Positions 4,842-5,053 of a DNA stretch of 5,053 nt are shown one piece after another (positions within the stretch are counted from its first letter, which is position 1; every line of letters begins with the position of its first letter). Under the pieces are notes generated by a model. The model had not been told where the DNA came from, searched no databases, and saw nothing but the letters and a program-made list of their open reading frames with translations. The position numbers and the translations under genes were made by a program. Source of the stretch: Acidobacteriota bacterium (lineage in GTDB: Bacteria; Acidobacteriota; Polarisedimenticolia; J045); contig CP070706.1 of the NCBI GenBank assembly GCA_020350085.1, forward strand, positions 427,475 to 432,527, read 5' to 3'.

Positions 4842-4875
4842 TCGGGTTCTCATGGGGCCCGAGTCTCGAACCCGA
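4842..4875 (+). promoter_or_regulatory. Inverted repeat in the lipoprotein leader with an alternative pairing
   Basis: TCGGGTTC (4842-4849) pairs exactly with GAACCCGA (4868-4875) across an 18-nt loop. The same left arm can instead pair TCGGG (4842-4846) with CCCGA (4858-4862). The two folds exclude each other. The element ends 17 nt before the AAAGGAG ribosome-binding site. A leader-type switch is possible but unproven. Confidence 0.25.
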
Positions 4876-4906
4876 TGGCAGTGGCACGGAATAAAGGAGC
4901 CATTCT

Positions 4907-5053
4907 ATGAAGAAGGTCATTTACACCGCGTTCATCGCGGCCGTGGCCCTCTCGATGGGGTGTGCGATCACCAACTACCCGGTGATCACAGACAGCGCCG
5001 GTCCGTGGGGCGATGCCGTTATGGACTCGTACTACGACAAGGCGTACATCATC
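4907..5053 (+). CDS. Small outer-membrane lipoprotein, N-terminal part (truncated by window end)
   Basis: Forty-nine codons are visible and the frame is open at the edge. The ATG at 4907 has an excellent Shine-Dalgarno sequence, AAAGGAG at 4893-4899 with 7-nt spacing. Residues 1-18 form a lipoprotein signal: basic MKK, hydrophobic core VIYTAFIAAVALSMG, then Cys19 in LSMGC, which fits the relaxed lipobox although Met at -2 is not the commonest choice. The residue after Cys is Ala rather than Asp, which in Gram-negatives predicts outer-membrane sorting. The mature start, AITNYPVITDSAGPWGDAV, is unlike anything I can name, so no function is assigned. It lies 331 nt from the photolyase gene, beyond a terminator-like hairpin, and is probably a separate transcription unit. 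Confidence 0.8.
   Translation, partial: MKKVIYTAFIAAVALSMGCAITNYPVITDSAGPWGDAVMDSYYDKAYII

Larger units (their letters stand above)
4576..4906. other. 331-nt gene-poor region between photolyase and lipoprotein genes
   Basis: I see no convincing gene here. The stretch holds a small hairpin at 4597-4611, an island of about 49% GC at 4676-4790 that is clearly AT-richer than its surroundings, a GC-rich stem-loop at 4815-4838, a second inverted repeat at 4842-4875, and a ribosome-binding site at 4893-4899. No well-spaced -35/-10 pair was found for the downstream gene. An 81-codon minus-strand frame (4675-4920) crosses the region but has no support, since it overlaps the start of the lipoprotein gene and both hairpins. 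Confidence 0.6.

Noticed and set aside
4854..4875. T-arm-like motif on the minus strand (GGGTTCGAGACTCGG) that could be the 3' end of a tRNA or an attachment-site remnant.
   Set aside because: No matching acceptor 5' strand, anticodon arm or D arm lies upstream on that strand, and the arm relies on G-T pairs. It fits better as part of the plus-strand inverted repeat.
4675..4920. 81-codon minus-strand frame across the 3' intergenic region.
   Set aside because: Its start lies inside the well-supported lipoprotein gene, it has no Shine-Dalgarno sequence, and it runs through both stem-loops. I cannot identify the product.

Overview
The window comes from a GC-rich Gram-negative bacterium; the lineage cannot be fixed from sequence alone. 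Evidence for this is the GC-rich codon use, strong Shine-Dalgarno sites, a lipoprotein with a non-Asp +2 residue, and a light-response locus of the kind known in Proteobacteria and relatives. It is chromosomal in character: no transposase, phage, plasmid, CRISPR or RNA gene was seen.

Layout from left to right. Positions 1-93 carry what looks like the C-terminal end of a plus-strand gene, converging on the next one with a 10-nt gap. On the minus strand are an FAD-dependent amine-oxidase-like oxidoreductase (104-1351) and, upstream of it, a secreted fasciclin (FAS1) protein (1495-2013). They are separated by 143 nt that hold a perfect 14-bp GC-rich stem-loop. A 129-nt divergent control region (2014-2142) follows. 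On the plus strand come a MerR-family adenosylcobalamin photoreceptor-repressor of the LitR/CarH type (2143-3120) and, 9 nt later, a class I CPD photolyase (3130-4575). A 331-nt gene-poor stretch with an AT-richer island and three stem-loops comes next, then the 5' end of a small lipoprotein gene (4907 to the window edge).

How the genes work together (partly inference). LitR/CarH proteins repress in the dark with bound adenosylcobalamin and let go when light breaks the Co-C bond. Photolyase repairs UV-induced pyrimidine dimers with blue light, so a LitR-photolyase operon is a logical light-protection unit. COG2907-type FAD oxidoreductases recur in the same neighbourhoods and are thought to act on membrane lipids. 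The fasciclin gene is transcribed from a promoter whose -35 box lies one base away from the -35 box of litR. Between and beside these boxes are a 9-bp palindrome and a 17-bp dyad. The most useful reading of the window is therefore a two-armed light regulon: cytoplasmic DNA repair on one arm, a secreted adhesion/envelope protein plus a flavoenzyme on the other.

Oddities worth a look are local changes in conserved motifs of the flavoproteins and the photoreceptor: Arg at the LitR position that is the photolysis ligand His in Thermus CarH, VVS for GGS in the oxidoreductase, and a changed active-site loop in the photolyase. There are also the dyads in the divergent promoter and the structured leader before the lipoprotein gene.
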